Assembly (NCBI GenBank): GCA_950295325.1
Contig: OX485809.1
Span: 13,518,001-13,582,000 of the forward strand
Origin: Polytrichum commune
Taxonomy: Eukaryota > Streptophyta > Polytrichopsida > Polytrichales > Polytrichaceae
Direction: 5' to 3'
DNA: 64,000 nucleotides
In this document: one piece after another, positions 12,574 to 23,380 of the stretch
Layout of the letters: every line of letters starts with the position of its first letter
How positions within the stretch are numbered: the first letter of the stretch is position 1
The notes under the pieces: model-generated
What the model was told of the DNA's origin: nothing
Databases searched by the model: none
The model's input: the letters and a program-made list of their open reading frames with translations, nothing else
Position numbers and translations under genes: made by a program

Positions 12574-12876
12574 AGGCCAATTCACACGGGGTCCCAAGTC
12601 CTAAGTCTCAAGTCCCAAGGATGACACGGATGCCTACATGGCAACACTTTTGGGAGGTGAGGCTTGGGACTTGTGTTGAGAGTTGGGTCAAGCAAAAAGC
12701 TAACCCAACTCTCAACACAAAGTCCCACGGATATTTTTGCATGAAATAATGAAGATCTAACTATCAACCATATTTCAATGGTTTTTTGAGGCTCAAAAGT
12801 TGGGACTTTGCTTTCATATCAGGACTTGGTAACATGAGCAAGACTTTAGAACTTCAGACCCCATGTGAACTGGCCC
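12574..12876. mobile_element. 303-bp MITE with internal palindrome
   Basis: Ends are inverted repeats: AGGCCAATTCACACGGGGTC at the left and the complement of GGGCCAGTTCACATGGGGTC at the right. TCA flanks both sides (12571-12573, 12877-12879) as a likely 3-bp target duplication, as in Tourist/PIF-type MITEs. Inside, 12664-12690 and 12698-12726 form a second inverted repeat around GTGTTGAGAGTTGGG, so the single strand could fold into a long hairpin. No coding capacity. Confidence 0.6.
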
Positions 12877-15800
12877 TCAATTGTGCAATTGCCAAAATTG
12901 ATCCATTCAATGATATGTAAATTTACATGTCACTTTCTCATCCATTCTCTAACAGAGTTGATCTGGTTGTGAGTGACCTCGTGTGAGGTGGAGTGGGACC
13001 AATGCATTCGATTCTCAACCAAAGACAAATATAGAAAGTGCTGGTTGCGGCCCTTCATCACTACAGTGGTGTAAACAAACATGCCCTTAATAATCACATC
13101 CAACAGTTAGTAGTACGTGCAAGAAAATGTTGAATTGGCAGTTAATCTCCTTGTTGTGGTGGAGGTGTTTGTGCTCATCCTCTTTCCTACATAAGCTTAA
13201 CCATAGCCCGACTCCGAGTCTTAGTCTACATAGAGTAGAGGTGCCCATAATTGATCACTTAAGAGTTTTTATGCCAAATTTGTTGCAACCTTTTTCCCAT
13301 GTATGAAGACAGAAATTAGGAAGACTGAAAATTCTTTGGGTAAATTTATTCCTTAAAACAAAAATACCATGAATTTTTTTAGTCAAAGATTGGCCCGAAC
13401 ATATTACCAACGTCTAGAGTGTGCCATAATGACTCATTCTAACTGCTCGTTCCTCATATTAGCACTCAAAACTAGGACATGTGTCATGGCACTATTGGTT
13501 TTCGCCCAATTGAAATTTAGTCCCAACCCGGTTGAAATTCCAGCATCCTATAGATTGCCAATGGGGTCTTGATCGGGAATAAGTGCCTCTACTATAACTT
13601 AACACCCACCACTTTTGATCCAATTTGTACGTGTGCTCCAAGCCCCACTCACACAAAGCTTGAGTTAAGAGCTCAAACTTGCAAGTTTGCAGGTCCCTAT
13701 AATTTGTGCAAGTGCAATAAATTATTGTATGTGGGGAGATATTTGAGTGTAATCAATCAACATATTGTAATCTTTCAATCCTTCTTCATTAATTCGAGGT
13801 ATATTCCAAATATTCTTCTTCAGTGATCAGTACACCATATATGATATTTAGTGTCATATGGAATTTTATGTCATTGTGGTAACTTTTTGGATGACACTGC
13901 CTATGAGTAAGTGAACAAATACGGTCATGGATGATGGATGAGTTCATCCATTGGCCAAAACCCTACCTTCTCTTCTCAGCAACGTGTGATGTAATATTGT
14001 CATGGATGATTGAAATTTGGATGAAAAATCACTTGGTAAGTGACAGTAATTGTGACACTGTAAATCTATAATCCCCCCAAAATTTTACAAAGAGTGACAA
14101 TTAATGGTGGCTTAAAATTTGGTGTTGGTGACACTATACCACGGTTGACAATTAGTATTGAGCAAGACAAATTGAATTGGTGACACTAAAGGACATGTGT
14201 AGTGTGGTTTTGCTGAAGTCGTGAACTTCAAGAAGTTATTCCTCCAACTCAATGGGTTCATCGGTAAGTAGCAGTGGGTTGGTTCATTGGGACAATATTG
14301 TCATGTTCACAGTGTGATACTGAGGAGCAATGATATTGAACAAAGGAGGATCCACGACAAACCAAAGTACACACTACTCAACAACCAACAAAAACACCCC
14401 CCCCCCCAAAAAAAAAACACAAACAAAAACAGGAGTTTGAATTCTTCATAACTCTAACTGATCTCTATGAGGAGATACACTAAGTGGTCTTATTACCATG
14501 CCCCACACTAATTATCATAGTAAGAGTTAATGTGGGCCACATTAATCCTCAACCCACACTAATTTTTAATAGAAAATCAGCGTGGGTCATATTTATTGTT
14601 TTTCCTAGAAAGTTAGTGTGGGTGATTTTTATTTATTTATTCTTTTAGTTTTTTTTGTTTATGTAGGGTAATTGTTTTATTTTATGTAAGGTGTTGGTCG
14701 AAAGTCTTAAGGAAGAATGAGGGGAAGACTAAGGTCTTGAATCCACCTTACTACCACCCTGATTAGAGAATTAGAGTAGCCCGACGCTAATTATTTCCAT
14801 GCTAGTAGGACTTTTACATGTAGTTTGGGATTTCAAACAACAATGTATCCACAAAACAAAAAGTTTGTCATAGAGAGATACTACAACAACCCTTTGTATG
14901 AATGAGGCATGAATGAGGGACGCTTTGCCCTTGATCGTAGCTTCAAACTCATGTTTAACATGAAGCGGGTTTCAACTTGTCATAGACATTTCAAATGAAA
15001 TCTATCAAGGCGTAACCTAGTTGTTATAAGCTTGGCTAAAAGCTCAAACTTTAAACTTTAAAGTTTATGTTTAAAGTAGAGTTGAGTCAACAACTGTGCA
15101 TAAGAGATTCCATGCCAATGACGAGGTTCGTTCTTCAAGCTCTCAACCGCTCTAGTGTAAAAGGGACACATATATTAAATATGCATCAAATTCAATGCCA
15201 CACTTAACCGAATATTTAGTGTAGTTGAATTCCTCAACTTCAATATTTAACATGGACCATATGATGTTCTCCTTTTCTCAATTGTGATCAACATAACCAT
15301 CACAGATAATCATATTTTGTGTTACTCTACTTAATATGACCAACCTCTAACCTCTATTGGTGCAAGTAAGTTTACAATTTTGAGAATCGTAGAATAATCG
15401 AGGAATTATGGTAGGCGAATGTATCTTCAATATATTCTTGAATGTATTTTGACCAACTGTTATTACTTACTACATAGGAGAACATACAAATTTTATTGTT
15501 GAAATGCAATGTTGATCAAGATTGATCTCCTACTCAACCAACTTTTGGGGTCTTGAGGACCATGATTAGATCCTCTTATGTATCACATTCATAGTTGCAT
15601 TCATTTGTCAAACATGGACTCATAATTTTGTTATGGTCCCCATCATTCAACTCAAATTGAGGGATTTGTGGACTACAATCGAAAGACATGGCTACCTAAT
15701 TTTGCAAAATTTCTACAAAACTTTGTCAACTTTTAAGTTGACTCTACTCTATTGATCTAATGCATTTCATGCAATGATAGATTGTATCATTGTTTGATGT

Positions 15801-16360
15801 ACTTCTTAGTTGATTGAAGAACCTCTGAATCATAGAGTCTATGTGGTGGATAATTGAAAAATTAAAAGTGATGGACAAAAAATACATCAGTGAATCATGT
15901 CAACAAACTAGGAACATCGATGGATGAGGGGAGGATCCGTAAAAAGTAACGTATTTTATATGTGTGTAATCCCTTGAGTTATTAAAAATAAACAAAGTCT
16001 TTTTTTACCTATGACCTAACTTGCACTTGCAGTACAAAATAGAAAAGAGTCTAGTAGAAAGTATCTATGTGTTATTATGTATGTAATGAGCTTGAGGATA
16101 CTAAGATTACCCCCTTATTTCAGAGTATGTCACCATGTTGGGTGGTGAGCTTATAGTTTTATAAACTATTTCACAAGTTTGTGCTTGCCAAGCCACTTGT
16201 AGTTTTGCATACTTTAGCATGTTTTCATAAAATGTACATTATAATATCTCTACATATAAAAGTATCCAATATTTTATTTGGAATAACGTTTAGAGCACAA
16301 TGAAATTAACATCATGTGAATCATTGCATATCTAATTTATATATTTATTCTCAAAATAAG
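12877..16360. other. No gene recognised; short inverted repeats
   Basis: Mostly AT-rich DNA. At about 14550-14585, ACCCACACTAATTTT and AAAATCAGCGTGGGT form an imperfect hairpin, and GTGTGGG motifs recur between 14500 and 14625, perhaps part of an old MITE. A C-run/A-run pair lies at about 14397-14417. No open frame resembles a known protein. Confidence 0.3.
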
Positions 16361-17000
16361 AAACTTCATTCAACCTTTCCTTATCATATAGTATCCCCCT
16401 CCCAAAGTGGACAATGTTGGTCATTGACTTTTGTTTCCTTTATCAATGAGCTATGTTTTTAGTCCTTAAAATAATATAATTAGTGTTCATGTTGATGTAC
16501 GTAGTTGCCCACTTTGGGGAAAAGTAGGTGTCATAATTGGGGTCATTGAAGTTTTGGATGCTTCTACCTTTTGCTCATATGCAATAAACTTCATTCAACC
16601 TTTCCTTGTCATATAGTATCCCCCTCCCAAAGTGGACAATGTTGGTCATTGACTTCTGTTTCCTTTATCAATGAGCTATGTTTTTAGTCCTTAAAATAAT
16701 ATAATCAGTGTTCATGTTGATGTTCGTAGTTGCCCACTTTGGGGAAAAGTAGGTGTCATAATTGGGGTCAGTGTCCGAAAAGTTTTTGAAGTTACTGAGG
16801 TTAATTGCCTACCTCTTTAAAAGGGCATAGGCTATTTCCCTCATGGCATAGGTTGCATCCTACAATATCAAATTTTTGTAAGTTGAAAACCTTTTACTTT
16901 TTAAGTTACCCGCCAATTGCCTTCAAAACTAATTTTTAGTAGGTTAAAATCCTTCATATCTTTTAATGTTGTAGGCTTTAAATTCAAAATTTGAGTATTG

Positions 17001-17075
17001 AGTGGTATCCTTGGCAGGAATTGAACCTGGCCAAGCCCTTCACCACGTTTGAAGGCCAAGGATTAACCAACTCTT
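17001..17075 (-). other. tRNA-like segment (possible SINE head or tRNA relic)
   Basis: On the minus strand the sequence has GAGTTGGTTAATCCTTGG, like a D-arm/A-box, and about 35 bases later GGCCAGGTTCAATTCCTGCC, like a T-arm with B-box GGTTCAATTCC. The acceptor stem does not pair and the T-stem is imperfect, so it is not a working tRNA. It lies inside the hAT element. A tRNA-derived SINE fragment is one reading; chance is another. Confidence 0.25.
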
Positions 17076-17122
17076 TTTTAAAGAGTTGATTATAATGAAA
17101 GGTTGCTAAAATTCAAATGAGT

Positions 17123-17401
17123 TTAAGGGTGAAAGTCCTCTCCATCTTCTGATTCAACCTCTACTCTTCCTGCAAGATATTTCTCAGGATTAGTAAACAA
17201 GAATCGAAACTTTCTTGAATCCTTCCACAAAGATATAGCTTCCTCCAAAATAAACTCAAAATTTTTGGTTGGTCCTTCAATCGCCACCCGCATCACACTA
17301 TCCAAGTGTGTTGTTGTCATTCGATTTCTTTTCTTGCTTGATGTTATTCTACACAGAGAAAGCTCTCTCACAAGTAGCAGTACTAACACATTGGCAAACA
17401 C
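17123..17401 (-). pseudogene. hAT transposase C-terminal dimerisation region, fragment
   Basis: A 92-codon minus-strand frame contains ITSSKKRNRMTTTHLDSVMR, then VAIEGP and later EEAISLWKDS. hAT C-terminal dimerisation domains show KNRL....LD.L..I..N/EGP......F....A..LW near the end of the protein, and I match it on that pattern. The catalytic core (DDE with inserted helical domain) is absent, so it can only be a relic. Its position between hAT-type ends supports the identification. Confidence 0.6.
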
Positions 17402-17872
17402 ACAACTTTATTCAAGGCATGAGAGGTCACAAGTATTTAAAAACACTCTTTTACCTTGTACTCATTGCCACACACCATCATCCAATGAACACCAACCCCC
17501 ACTCTCAAACTTCCGGCCACAATAATGTGCCAGCTAACTAATCTTGAGCTACCTACCAATGGCCTTAAGCAATGCCACAGTACACACTGGTGTGCCCAGG
17601 CAATACTAATTTCCCAATTTGAAGAAGGATGAATGGCTAAAATCCTCTCTTTTAAAAACTTTGTAGACAAAATTTCCTACATGTTTTTTATCACATAGGT
17701 TGATATCCTATGTTTTAAAATTGTCCATAGGCTCTTTGTCCTACACTTTCAAAATTTTATAGGCTAAGTCACAAATTTTGTAGGCTGCATTTACACTAGC
17801 CTTAGGCTCTTGGCGGACTATGATTGGGGTCATTGAAAGATTTGAATGCTTCTACCTTTTGCTCATATGCAA

Positions 17873-18225
17873 TAATTCCCTCTTTAACATTAACAAGTGA
17901 CCATCCTCAACTATAGAAACCAAATTAAGTATGGCTAACTTCCTAGCCATCATCTACAAATAGGTATGTAGGTGTTATTTGGGGTTATTTTTGTTACAAA
18001 ATAAAATCAAGCCCTTATTAAATGACTGAGTGTGTGGTTAGGTGAGGTCAAAGAACAAATACCATAAAGACACATGTTTGAAATAGATTTGACACAATAG
18101 ATTAGATCTTCAATTTTCTTACACTTCTTAGTGAACACAACTGGGAGAACCTATGTATGCAATGATTCATAAAATAACAAACATGCACTTTTGATAATCA
18201 TCACTTTATCAAGGAAGTTCTATTT
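17873..18225. other. No feature recognised
   Basis: AT-rich DNA between the tandem duplication and the Tc1/mariner remnant. Confidence 0.3.
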
Positions 18226-18665
18226 TTCCATATAAGTTTTGTGTGGGGTTGTATAACTTCCCGTGGCATGGGTTACATGTGTGAGATAGAAGGGAAGATG
18301 TCACAAACCCTGTATCTTAGCATTCTTCAAGATGGGTCATGAAGACAATTGAATGGTATTGTTTCAAACCTTCTCATGTCATATTTCAACATGATGATGA
18401 TGCAAAATTTTGATGTACTTACTTGGCCTCCTCAATCACTTGACCTTAATCCAATGAAGCATGTGTGGGCTCTTGTGAAACGGAAATTAAATGAGCATGC
18501 AACACCAACCAAAGGAATGCTTTAATTGTGGAAGCATATGCAAGCTTCTTTCCATTCCATCACTCTTGAGTAGTGTCAAAAGTTTTGTCATAGCATGCTC
18601 AATTGTACCCAAGTTGTTTTAGAATCTAAGGAGGGTGGACAAATTATTGATCTATAGGTAAATCT
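18226..18665 (+). pseudogene. Tc1/mariner transposase (DDE_3 type) fragment, decayed
   Basis: Across frames the region reads KPSHVIFQHDDDAK (family QHDNDPKH, second catalytic Asp), then LTWPPQSLDLNPMKHVWALVKRKL. The PxxSxDLNPIExxWxxLK block is the signature of Tc1/mariner, with Met in place of the Ile and Lys where the catalytic Glu normally stands. It is followed by HMQASFHSITLE. Stop codons and shifts break it. The N-terminal HTH region and TIRs were not found. Loss of the Glu and the stops mean it is inactive. Confidence 0.7.
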
Positions 18666-19195
18666 AGATTACAAAATTGAGTCAATGTAAATAGTTCTCC
18701 TCAAATCAATGTTCCTTCATGTCTAGTTTTATAACAAACATGATAATTTAGAAATGATGTACTAGATTATGATTATTAAAGTACATAAGTGACAGTTTGT
18801 ATGTTCTTATTTTTATTTGCGTGACATTGTATGTGAAGATTGATGTAGTGAGTCACTGACTTAGTTTTGAGAGTTAGTATATGTTGACTCTAAGTTATCA
18901 TGTACTGTTACATAGAGCTTGAAGTGTTCCTCAAGGTGTCTGAAGAATAAGTCAACATTGCCTGGCCCAGCTTCACATTATAATCAAGTATCCCAATGGT
19001 GTGCATGTCTTTAGCATGTCAAAATCCTGTTATTCAGCACCATCAATATGGCTTCACCCCTAAATGCAATGCTTGGCAAGCAAGTTATTTCAATTCATAG
19101 ATGGAATAACAACATTGGCTTCCTGGTTTCAGAGGACGTTTTGTCATTCTACGGAGTCATTCGTGGATGATACATCCACCACATCCATATGGGTA
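18666..19195. other. No feature recognised
   Basis: AT-rich DNA between the Tc1/mariner relic and the PIF/Harbinger element. Confidence 0.3.
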
Positions 19196-19427
19196 TAAGG
19201 GCATCTCCACCCGTTCGCGGGTCCCGGCAAGACCCCCACCCACTGCGCCCATTCCACGCCATTAAACCCTAAAACCAGCCATGGCTGGCCAGCTGTGACC
19301 CCACCTTCGGTAAGAGAACCCTGGGAGCTCTTTTTTGGTTTTGGTCATGGAAGAATGGAGGGCTACGTTGGCGGGTGCCCATGTAGCGTTCAGGGAAGAT
19401 GAAGAAGACGATGAGTTGGAGATGTAG

Positions 19428-20639
19428 ATGGCTCTTGATCAACTGCAGTCCTTCATTGATTTGGAACCGGCACCGAAGAGACGGGCCGGTGGTTCGATTT
19501 CAGGGAAGTCTCCTAACATTGAGAGGGCCAGGATAGCTATGGATAACCAGATGTATATTGATTATTTCGATGATCCACCTATATGGGGACCTAGTTTTTT
19601 CCGACACCGGTATCGTATGAGGAGAAGTTTTTTTAATACGATTTTGGAGAAGGTGTGTGCCCGCGATAGTTACTTCGTACAAGGGAGGGATGCTTGTGGT
19701 ATGATAGGCTTGAGTTCCCGGCAGAAAATCACGGCCGCCCTTCGCATGCTCTCGCTCGGCGTATGTGCATATGCCATGGATGACTATTGTCGGACTAGTG
19801 AGTCCACTGCAATGGAGTGCATGAAGCGGTTCTGTGTTGCGGTCCGGGCAGAGTTTGGAGACCATCACATGAGACAGCCTACGCGGGCCGACTTTGAGCA
19901 ACAACTATCGATTAATGCACAATGCGGATTCCCTGGTATGTTTGCATCGTTGGATTGTATGCATTACCAGTGGAAAAATTGTCCAGTGGCATGGCAAGGC
20001 GATTTTGGAGATAGGGACGGCAAGAGCTCCATCATTTTAGAAGCCATTGCAGATCAGAGCTTACACATATGGCATATTTTTTTTGGGATCCCCGGCTCGA
20101 ATAATGATGTCAATGTTCTTGATCGGTCGCCATTGATTCACAATATGCTAACTAGTGAGGCATCCAACATGACTTTTGAGGTGAATGGGCATGAATACAA
20201 ACGGTACTATTTATTGGCAGATGGTATTTATCCACAGTGTTTTGTTCAAAGTATTCACATGCCCGGGGATGAGAAGAGGAAGCATTTTGCATCACGACAA
20301 GAAGCTTGCCGCAAGGACGTAGAGCGGTGCTTCGGAGTGTTACAAGCCCGCTTGGCAATCATCCGCAACCCGTGCCGGCAATGGAGTATGGAAACAATTG
20401 TGGACATCATGTTTGCTTGTTGTATTCTCCATAACATGATTTTAGATGATGAGCATGACGTCCCAGGGTTAGAGAACATTCTTGTAGGTGAATTTGGTGG
20501 CAATGTACCATTGCGTAGAGGCTTGTCTTTTCAGGAGTTAGCAACACGTACAATTGAGATTGAGAACAAAGACACACACTACGGTCTGAGAGGTGATCTC
20601 ATTGAACACTTATGGGCATTGAAAGGTATTAGGGCCTGA
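19428..20639 (+). CDS. PIF/Harbinger transposase (DDE_Tnp_4 / plant transposon protein type)
   Basis: 403 codons, nuclear transposase that cuts and joins Harbinger ends at TWA targets together with the Myb-like partner. N-terminal helical region has FRHRYRMRRSFFNTILE, then QKITAALRMLSLGVCAYAMD and an ESTAMECMKRF motif usual for plant members. Catalytic residues are visible: first Asp in FASLDCMHYQW (about residue 180), second in LADGIYP (about 265), Glu in RKDVERCFGVLQAR (about 300); GIPGSNNDVNVLDRSP lies between. It ends normally for the family. An ATG at 19347 in the same frame would add 27 codons but is separated by a TAG just before 19428, so either the start is 19428 or the true N-terminus is broken. 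Confidence 0.9.
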   Translation: MALDQLQSFIDLEPAPKRRAGGSISGKSPNIERARIAMDNQMYIDYFDDPPIWGPSFFRHRYRMRRSFFNTILEKVCARDSYFVQGRDACGMIGLSSRQKITAALRMLSLGVCAYAMDDYCRTSESTAMECMKRFCVAVRAEFGDHHMRQPTRADFEQQLSINAQCGFPGMFASLDCMHYQWKNCPVAWQGDFGDRDGKSSIILEAIADQSLHIWHIFFGIPGSNNDVNVLDRSPLIHNMLTSEASNMTFEVNGHEYKRYYLLADGIYPQCFVQSIHMPGDEKRKHFASRQEACRKDVERCFGVLQARLAIIRNPCRQWSMETIVDIMFACCILHNMILDDEHDVPGLENILVGEFGGNVPLRRGLSFQELATRTIEIENKDTHYGLRGDLIEHLWALKGIRA

Positions 20640-21340
20640 TTTTATTTATAAATGATATTGCCCATGGAGGCTTAATCCTAAATGTACATGTTGTTCACTG
20701 CCTACTGCATTTTCTTGGTATTCAGGGGAGATGTTATAGGAATCGATTGCTCTTGAGAAATTCTTGAGAAATTCTAAAAGAGAGGACGCTTTGCTACTAT
20801 CTCAAGCCTCTCTTCTGTTTCGTTGCAGATGTAACATGGATTCTAATGAGTCTGCACCAGTGTTCGCAAAGATTTTTGGGCATAACCGGTAGAGATCCTA
20901 GTGTTTGCAATTCCAACCAGTTATATGATCAGTAATTAACCTGCAGTCTTGAACTTCAAACGGTTAGTTCTCAAATTCAAGGTCTGATACATTCCGAGAT
21001 TGAGCTTGAGCATATCCTAGGTGTAGAGAGATCCTAGTTTCTGATCCTCTCTCCCTCGGAAGAATTCTACAAGATTTTTAACCAACAAATATGCCGTGCA
21101 ATATATTGAATTCCGCATGATGAAAACACCACAAAAAACTTAAATCATGAGCCAGCTCTAATGTGCATACACATGATGAAAAATGTAAAAGTTTGCTTGT
21201 GGCATTTTTCATATATCAGATTCGAGTCAGATTGCACCTGTCGACTACTTTTATTTATCAATGATATTGCCCATGGAGGCTTAATCCAAAGTGTACATTT
21301 TGTTCACTGCTTACTGCATTTTCTTGGTATCCATCTAGTT
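20640..21340 (+). repeat. Direct repeat of about 90 bp in the transposase 3' region
   Basis: The bases just after the transposase stop (about 20641-20725, beginning TTTATTTATAAATGATATTG) are repeated with few changes at about 21249-21335. About 520 bp of unrelated sequence separates them. It holds no ORF and no clear transposon ends. The pattern suggests either an insertion with a duplicated flank or unequal exchange inside the element. Confidence 0.7.
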
Positions 21341-21484
21341 CAATTGGCTGCGAGTTGCTATTAGACTACCTACGCAACTGTTGATCACCCAAGCTCCTAA
21401 ACTGAGTTGGCTGGTGGGGATCTACGTGCTCCAAATCCAACCAATTCGCACCACGACCACGCCCAACATGCAATCCCATCATAT

Positions 21485-22726
21485 TCAATCCCCAAGCTGT
21501 GCTCTCCACCGATCAACAACCATGGCCCCCTCTCCGAAATCAACTACATCTCGCCTGAATTCTCTCTGAGAAAAATGCAGAGCACCCCCTCCCTGTAAAT
21601 TCACACCCCTACCAACCCGCCCCAAGTGGTCGATGTCCTCGTTTGCATGGTCATCGTGTCCTTCAGGTTGATGGTGCTCATCACCCACTTGGTCTTCGGC
21701 ATCTCCATTACGCTGGGAGTGCAACCCATCCCCTTCGGTGTCTCCATCGCGCTGGGAATGCAGCCCATCCCCTTCGGCGCCAGGTGACCAGGCTTCAGGC
21801 GAGCTCGCAACAGCAACAACATTGGCAGCAGCGGCCTCCGCATCGCGGTCCTCTTCCTCAGCCAGAAGCTTGCGTAGCTTCCTCAACTCCATCTGTCTTT
21901 GGAGGTGCATGTATTTTTTGGCGTCCGAATCAACATCTGGCATCGACATCAACATGAGGAGGTTTTGATCTTCCAGCAGCGCAACCTTCTGCATGTGTGC
22001 CGCAACCATGCTCTTGGTGGCCTTGGCGTGTGCGAACAGAAGACCCTCGCGGATTTTGCCTTGGTGCTGATCCTCCTTCGCGAGGTGGGCGCCTCCCGGG
22101 CGCCCCTTGAAAATTCGCGTTGCCTCTGCAGCCACACTCCCTCCCTCCGCTGATCCGCCCCCTCCCTCCGAACCCACCCCTACACCCCGCTCCATCTCGC
22201 TTAAATCAATGCAGTTGAATTCCTCCTCACTACAAGGCGCTTTCCTCTTCGGCGTCACAACCTTCACCTGTGTCCAGCCCTCTGCCCACTTCGGGTGGTT
22301 TTTCAACAATACCCAACACTGTTCGAATGCGAAATCCGACCCCTTCACATTCTTCTGCTTGTACAAATCATGCGCCCTCCTCAAGGTATCTGCAGCGCTC
22401 GTCCCACTTCGATTCAACCGCATCACCTGTGAGTAAACACCAATGAACTTGGAGACATCGTGTTTGATGATGTCCCACTTGGTCTCCAATGAGCGCTGCG
22501 GGCGGGGTCCCTGTGGCTCATTCTCTTGGTAGTGAGTGGTAATCCGATCCCAAAAAACACCTGCTCTTTGTTGATTACCAACAATGCGATCTTGTGTCAC
22601 ATGCAACACACTTCTACAAAGTTGCTCCTCCTCATCCTTGCATAAATTCTTGCCTTTGACACCAGGTCGCACATGCCCTCCTTCCTCCGCCACCCTGGGC
22701 GCAGGCTTCTTCCTCCCTACCACCAT
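21485..22726 (-). CDS. Harbinger Myb/SANT-like accessory protein
   Basis: 413 codons. The partner protein of PIF/Harbinger transposases binds subterminal DNA and brings the transposase to the nucleus and the ends. Residues about 30-110 form a trihelix/Myb-like domain: KDEEEQLCRSVLHV, IVGNQQRAGVFWDRITTHY, and SLETKWDIIKHDVSKF, typical of the plant NAM-associated/Myb-like family. The middle has GSDFAFEQCWVLLKNHPKW, also characteristic. A low-complexity Gly/Glu/Ala stretch follows, then a helical ENLLMLM...KKYMHLQRQMELRKLRK region at about 270-310. The last ~110 residues include two nearly identical EGDGLHSQR repeats and may be extended relative to relatives. It is transcribed toward the transposase gene. 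Confidence 0.85.
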   Translation of the reverse strand: MVVGRKKPAPRVAEEGGHVRPGVKGKNLCKDEEEQLCRSVLHVTQDRIVGNQQRAGVFWDRITTHYQENEPQGPRPQRSLETKWDIIKHDVSKFIGVYSQVMRLNRSGTSAADTLRRAHDLYKQKNVKGSDFAFEQCWVLLKNHPKWAEGWTQVKVVTPKRKAPCSEEEFNCIDLSEMERGVGVGSEGGGGSAEGGSVAAEATRIFKGRPGGAHLAKEDQHQGKIREGLLFAHAKATKSMVAAHMQKVALLEDQNLLMLMSMPDVDSDAKKYMHLQRQMELRKLRKLLAEEEDRDAEAAAANVVAVASSPEAWSPGAEGDGLHSQRDGDTEGDGLHSQRNGDAEDQVGDEHHQPEGHDDHANEDIDHLGRVGRGVNLQGGGALHFSQREFRRDVVDFGEGAMVVDRWRAQLGD

Positions 22727-22929
22727 TGGTCCAAGCAGATAGGATTCCCGGAATCTCAGGAGTTTGGAGTGAAGAAGTACTCACTGGAAGATCGCGGGCA
22801 AGGGGGTGATTTTGACGTGAACGGACAGAGTTGCCCGTTGCCACGTCGCCGGTGGCTATCTACGTGGCCCAAAATTCTCGGTGTAGACCGTTGGCGCACC
22901 CGTTGGCGCCAACGGTGGAGATGCTCTAA

Positions 22930-23380
22930 GGTTTTAAAATGTTTCCGAGCCTCAAACACATATAAGTTCACTGTGATAATTCATAATCTACAATGATGTA
23001 TTTTAAGGTCCAATTTTGATCAAGGTTATCACAAACTACATGTTTTTTGAATCTACAAAAAGCTACAAAACACAGGTTACATGTGGAAGTTTTACAAAAC
23101 TTTCTGCTGTTGAAAGAAAGTTAACAAAGAGGCAAAACTCACTAATTTTTGCTAAAGACAACAACCATTGTATTATTTTTAACAACTTTATTTACAAAGA
23201 AATGAAGAGATCTTTCCCCACTCATAGTCCGATTCTTTTGCCATCCATTCAAACTATACCTGGGCGTACCCATGGCTTGAATAATATATCATTTCATGAC
23301 ACCCCTGGCCTTCGGGGGTTCTTATACAAAATTATTTGGTAATCAACCAATACACGTAATTCACAATCTGCATGAATGTT
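22930..23380. other. No feature recognised
   Basis: AT-rich spacer between the Harbinger element and the 610-bp inverted-repeat element; short frames without resemblance. Confidence 0.3.

Larger units (their letters stand above)
16769..17822 (-). mobile_element. 1,054-bp hAT-type element, non-autonomous
   Basis: Flanked by a perfect 8-bp duplication ATTGGGGT (16761-16768 and 17823-17830), the hAT hallmark. Terminal sequences are CAGTGTCCG at one end and CATAGTCCG (reverse complement of the other end), a short imperfect inverted repeat typical of hAT. The interior keeps only a piece of transposase C-terminus on the minus strand (17123-17401). The sides of the insertion rejoin into a clean copy of the 225-bp repeat. 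Confidence 0.8.
16361..17872 (+). repeat. 225-bp tandem duplication, second copy split by a hAT insertion
   Basis: A unit starting AAACTTCATTCAACCTTTCC occurs at 16361 and again at 16586 with only scattered changes. The second copy stops at ATTGGGGT (16768) and resumes at ATTGGGGT (17823) through ...CTCATATGCAATA (about 17872). The gap is exactly the hAT element described separately. Duplication therefore came before insertion. Confidence 0.8.
19199..22926 (+). mobile_element. PIF/Harbinger DNA transposon, complete ends and both genes
   Basis: The left end GGGCATCTCCACCCGTT pairs with the right end, whose reverse complement is GAGCATCTCCACCGTT. TAA lies immediately outside both (19196-19198 and 22927-22929), the TWA-type 3-bp duplication of this superfamily. 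Inside are a DDE transposase on the plus strand (19428-20639) and a Myb-like protein on the minus strand (21485-22726), arranged tail to tail, the standard two-gene content. The element is more GC-rich than its surroundings. It is 3,728 bp and may have been mobile recently; an in-frame stop just upstream of the transposase start is the main blemish. Confidence 0.92.

Noticed and set aside
21485-22436. Plus-strand ORFs opposite the Myb-like gene
   Set aside because: Antisense shadows; the minus-strand frame has the recognised Myb/SANT-like domain.
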